From an uncultured Alphaproteobacteria bacterium (GTDB lineage: Bacteria > Pseudomonadota > Alphaproteobacteria > Rhizobiales > Hyphomicrobiaceae): 13,582 nt of DNA. The DNA lies in NCBI GenBank assembly GCA_937950105.1, contig CALFEM010000441.1, forward strand, positions 1-13,582, given 5' to 3'. Below are positions 11,958-13,582 of the stretch, one piece after another. Position 1 is the stretch's first letter. Each line of letters begins with the position of its first letter. The translations under genes and the position numbers were made by a program. The notes below the pieces were generated by a model. The model searched no databases. It was not told the origin of the DNA and saw only the letters and a list, made by a program, of their open reading frames with translations.

Positions 11958-13582
11958 ATGACAGCGACCACTTTGAACCGGTCCTATGATGTGGCGATCC
12001 TCGGCGGCGGGCATAACGGGCTCGTCGCGGCGGCCTATCTGGCGCGCGCCGGGCTTTCCGTCATCGTGCTCGAGAAGAACGATCAGGTCGGTGGCGCGGC
12101 CATGACCGAGGAGTTCCATCCGGGATTTCGCAACTCGGTCGCGGCCTACACGGTGAGCCTGCTCAACCGCCATGTGATCCGCGATCTCGATCTCGCCCGG
12201 CACGGGCTGCGGGTCATCGAGCGCCCGGCGGCGAACTTCTGGCCCGTGGATGCCACGCGCGGGCTGCTGATGCCGTATGGGCTCGGTCCGCGCCAGCAGG
12301 CGATCGCTGCGTTCTCGAAGCGCGATGCCGAGCGGCTGCCGGCCTACGACGCCGCTCTCGACCGCGCGGCGAACGTCTTGCGCGATCTCGTCCTGGAGAC
12401 GCCGCCGAACGCCGGTGGCGGCCTCGTCGAGTTGATCCGCGCGGGACGCGTGGGCCGCCGCATGGCGCGCCTCTCGCTCGACGACCAGCGCCTGCTGCTC
12501 GACCTGTTCACCAAGAGCGCCAGTGATTTTCTCGACGAGTGGTTCGAGAGCGAGGTGGTGAAGGGCGCCTTCGCTTTCGACGGCATCGTCGGCGCCTATG
12601 CGTCGCCGAGGACGCCCGGCACCGCGTATGTGCTGCTGCATCACTGCTTCGGCGAGGTCAATGGCAAGCCGGGTGTGTGGGGCCATGCGGTCGGCGGCAT
12701 GGGCGCCATCACGCAAGCGATGGCGGCGAGCGCGCGCGCGGCGGGCGCCGGAATCCGCACCGACGCGCCGGTCGCCATGCTGCGTGCCGACGACCGCAAG
12801 GTGACCGGCGTCGTCCTGACGAGCGGCGAGGAAATCCGCGCCCGCGCCGTCGCCAGCAACATCGGCCCGAAGCTTCTGTTCCGCGCCTACGTGCCCGAGC
12901 ATCTCGTCAGCGACGAGGAACGCCGCCGCTTCACCGGCATCAAGACCGGGTCCGGCACCTTCCGCATGAACGTGGCGCTGGCCGAACTGCCCGATTTCAC
13001 CTGCCGGCCGGGACGCGCTTTCGCTCCGCACCACGGCTCCGGTATCGTCATCGGCCCGACCGTGGACTATCTCGAACGCGCGTATCACGACGCGCGCCGC
13101 GACGGCTGGTCGGCCGAGCCGGTGGTCGAGATGCTGATCCCGTCGACCATCGACGACACGCTGGCACCGGCGGGCCAGCATGTCGCCAGCCTGTTCGTGC
13201 AGCACGTGGCGCCGCGTCTGCCGGCGGGGCGCGCGTGGGCCGACGACCGCGAGAAGGAAGCGTTTGCCGACGTGGTCGTCGAGACGGTGACGCGCCATGC
13301 GCCGAATTTCCGTTCGAGCGTCATCGCCCGCCAGCTGCTGTCTCCGCTCGACCTCGAGGACCGCTTCGGCCTCGTCGATGGCGACATCTTCCACGGCCAG
13401 CTCTCGCTCGACCAGCTCTGGGCGGCGCGCCCCGTGCTCGGCCACGCCGACTATCGCACCGGCGTGCCGGGGCTCTACCTGTGCGGCTCCGGCGCGCATC
13501 CGGGCGGCGGCGTGACGGGGCTTCCCGGCCGCAATGCCGCGCGCGAAATCCTGCGCGATCTCGGCGGCGGCTTCGGTAACAC
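11958..13582 (+). CDS. FAD-dependent oxidoreductase, CrtI/PYROXD2 type (partial, runs off right edge)
   Basis: Hand-translated from ATG 11958; the frame stays open to the window edge, 541 residues. Relatives are about 520-580 aa, so little is missing. The N terminus has the dinucleotide-binding fold DVAILGGGHNGLVAAAYLARAG (11-32) ending at E39 (VLEK), the FAD ribose-binding acid, then VGGAAMTEEFHPGFRNS. The C terminus has the second FAD contact GLYLCGSGAHPGGGVTGLPGRNAA. This is the amine-oxidase/phytoene-desaturase superfamily, closest in feel to PYROXD2 rather than to carotenoid desaturases, and no other carotenoid gene is nearby. The substrate is unknown. There is no strong ribosome-binding site (GAGAG 3 nt before the ATG). 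Confident on superfamily, uncertain on role. Confidence 0.88.
   Translation, partial: MTATTLNRSYDVAILGGGHNGLVAAAYLARAGLSVIVLEKNDQVGGAAMTEEFHPGFRNSVAAYTVSLLNRHVIRDLDLARHGLRVIERPAANFWPVDATRGLLMPYGLGPRQQAIAAFSKRDAERLPAYDAALDRAANVLRDLVLETPPNAGGGLVELIRAGRVGRRMARLSLDDQRLLLDLFTKSASDFLDEWFESEVVKGAFAFDGIVGAYASPRTPGTAYVLLHHCFGEVNGKPGVWGHAVGGMGAITQAMAASARAAGAGIRTDAPVAMLRADDRKVTGVVLTSGEEIRARAVASNIGPKLLFRAYVPEHLVSDEERRRFTGIKTGSGTFRMNVALAELPDFTCRPGRAFAPHHGSGIVIGPTVDYLERAYHDARRDGWSAEPVVEMLIPSTIDDTLAPAGQHVASLFVQHVAPRLPAGRAWADDREKEAFADVVVETVTRHAPNFRSSVIARQLLSPLDLEDRFGLVDGDIFHGQLSLDQLWAARPVLGHADYRTGVPGLYLCGSGAHPGGGVTGLPGRNAAREILRDLGGGFGN

Noticed and set aside
11490..13499. 669-residue minus-strand open frame
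   Set aside because: Except for its last 81 codons it is antisense to the clear FAD oxidoreductase and has shadow-like composition (runs of R, H, A and D).
1..13582. CRISPR arrays, tRNA or rRNA genes, insertion sequences
   Set aside because: No regularly spaced direct repeats, no cloverleaf-like or rRNA sequence and no transposase frame noticed on either strand.

Overview
The window is a GC-rich, densely coded stretch of a bacterial chromosome. Gene content and order (lgt with a MidA/NDUFAF7-type methyltransferase, divergent from ubiK–ybjN–proC, and a petP/petR-like regulatory operon) point to an alphaproteobacterium, most likely of the Hyphomicrobiales (Rhizobiales). This rests on remembered gene families, not on a database search. 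No rRNA, tRNA, CRISPR array, integrase or insertion sequence is visible.

Layout. 1-1935 (minus): lgt followed, with an ATGA stop/start overlap, by a MidA-type methyltransferase that runs off the left edge. 2102-4088 (plus): ubiK, a YbjN-domain protein and proC. The two blocks share a 166-bp divergent promoter region. 4089-4416: a non-coding stretch with a structured element just after proC, an extended -10 promoter in an AT-rich island and a perfect palindrome that is probably the ArsR operator. 4417-6845 (plus): a compact arsenic-resistance operon, arsR–arsC (LMW-phosphatase type)–acr3–arsC (glutaredoxin type). It regulates, reduces As(V) by two unrelated enzyme folds, and exports As(III). 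6843-6981: two palindromic intergenic repeat units; the first supplies the stop codon of the last ars gene. 7066-7764 (plus): a TetR-fold regulator whose C-terminal half resembles COQ9. 7765-8069: non-coding, with a hairpin and two oppositely oriented REP-like units.

8070-10874 (minus): a three-gene regulatory operon, MarR-family (petP-like)–OmpR-family response regulator (petR-like)–membrane sensor histidine kinase, with a candidate promoter and operator upstream. 11169-11465 (plus): a small secreted protein with eight cysteines. 11490-11735 (minus): a small two-helix membrane protein convergent with it. 11958 to the right edge (plus): an FAD-dependent oxidoreductase of the CrtI/PYROXD2 type, missing only its extreme C terminus.

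Most of the window is ordinary housekeeping and metal-resistance content. I do not see a convincing new multi-gene system. The items most worth a second look are the eight-cysteine secreted protein, the COQ9-like TetR regulator, the cysteine-rich ArsR tail with its long leader, and the structured intergenic elements.
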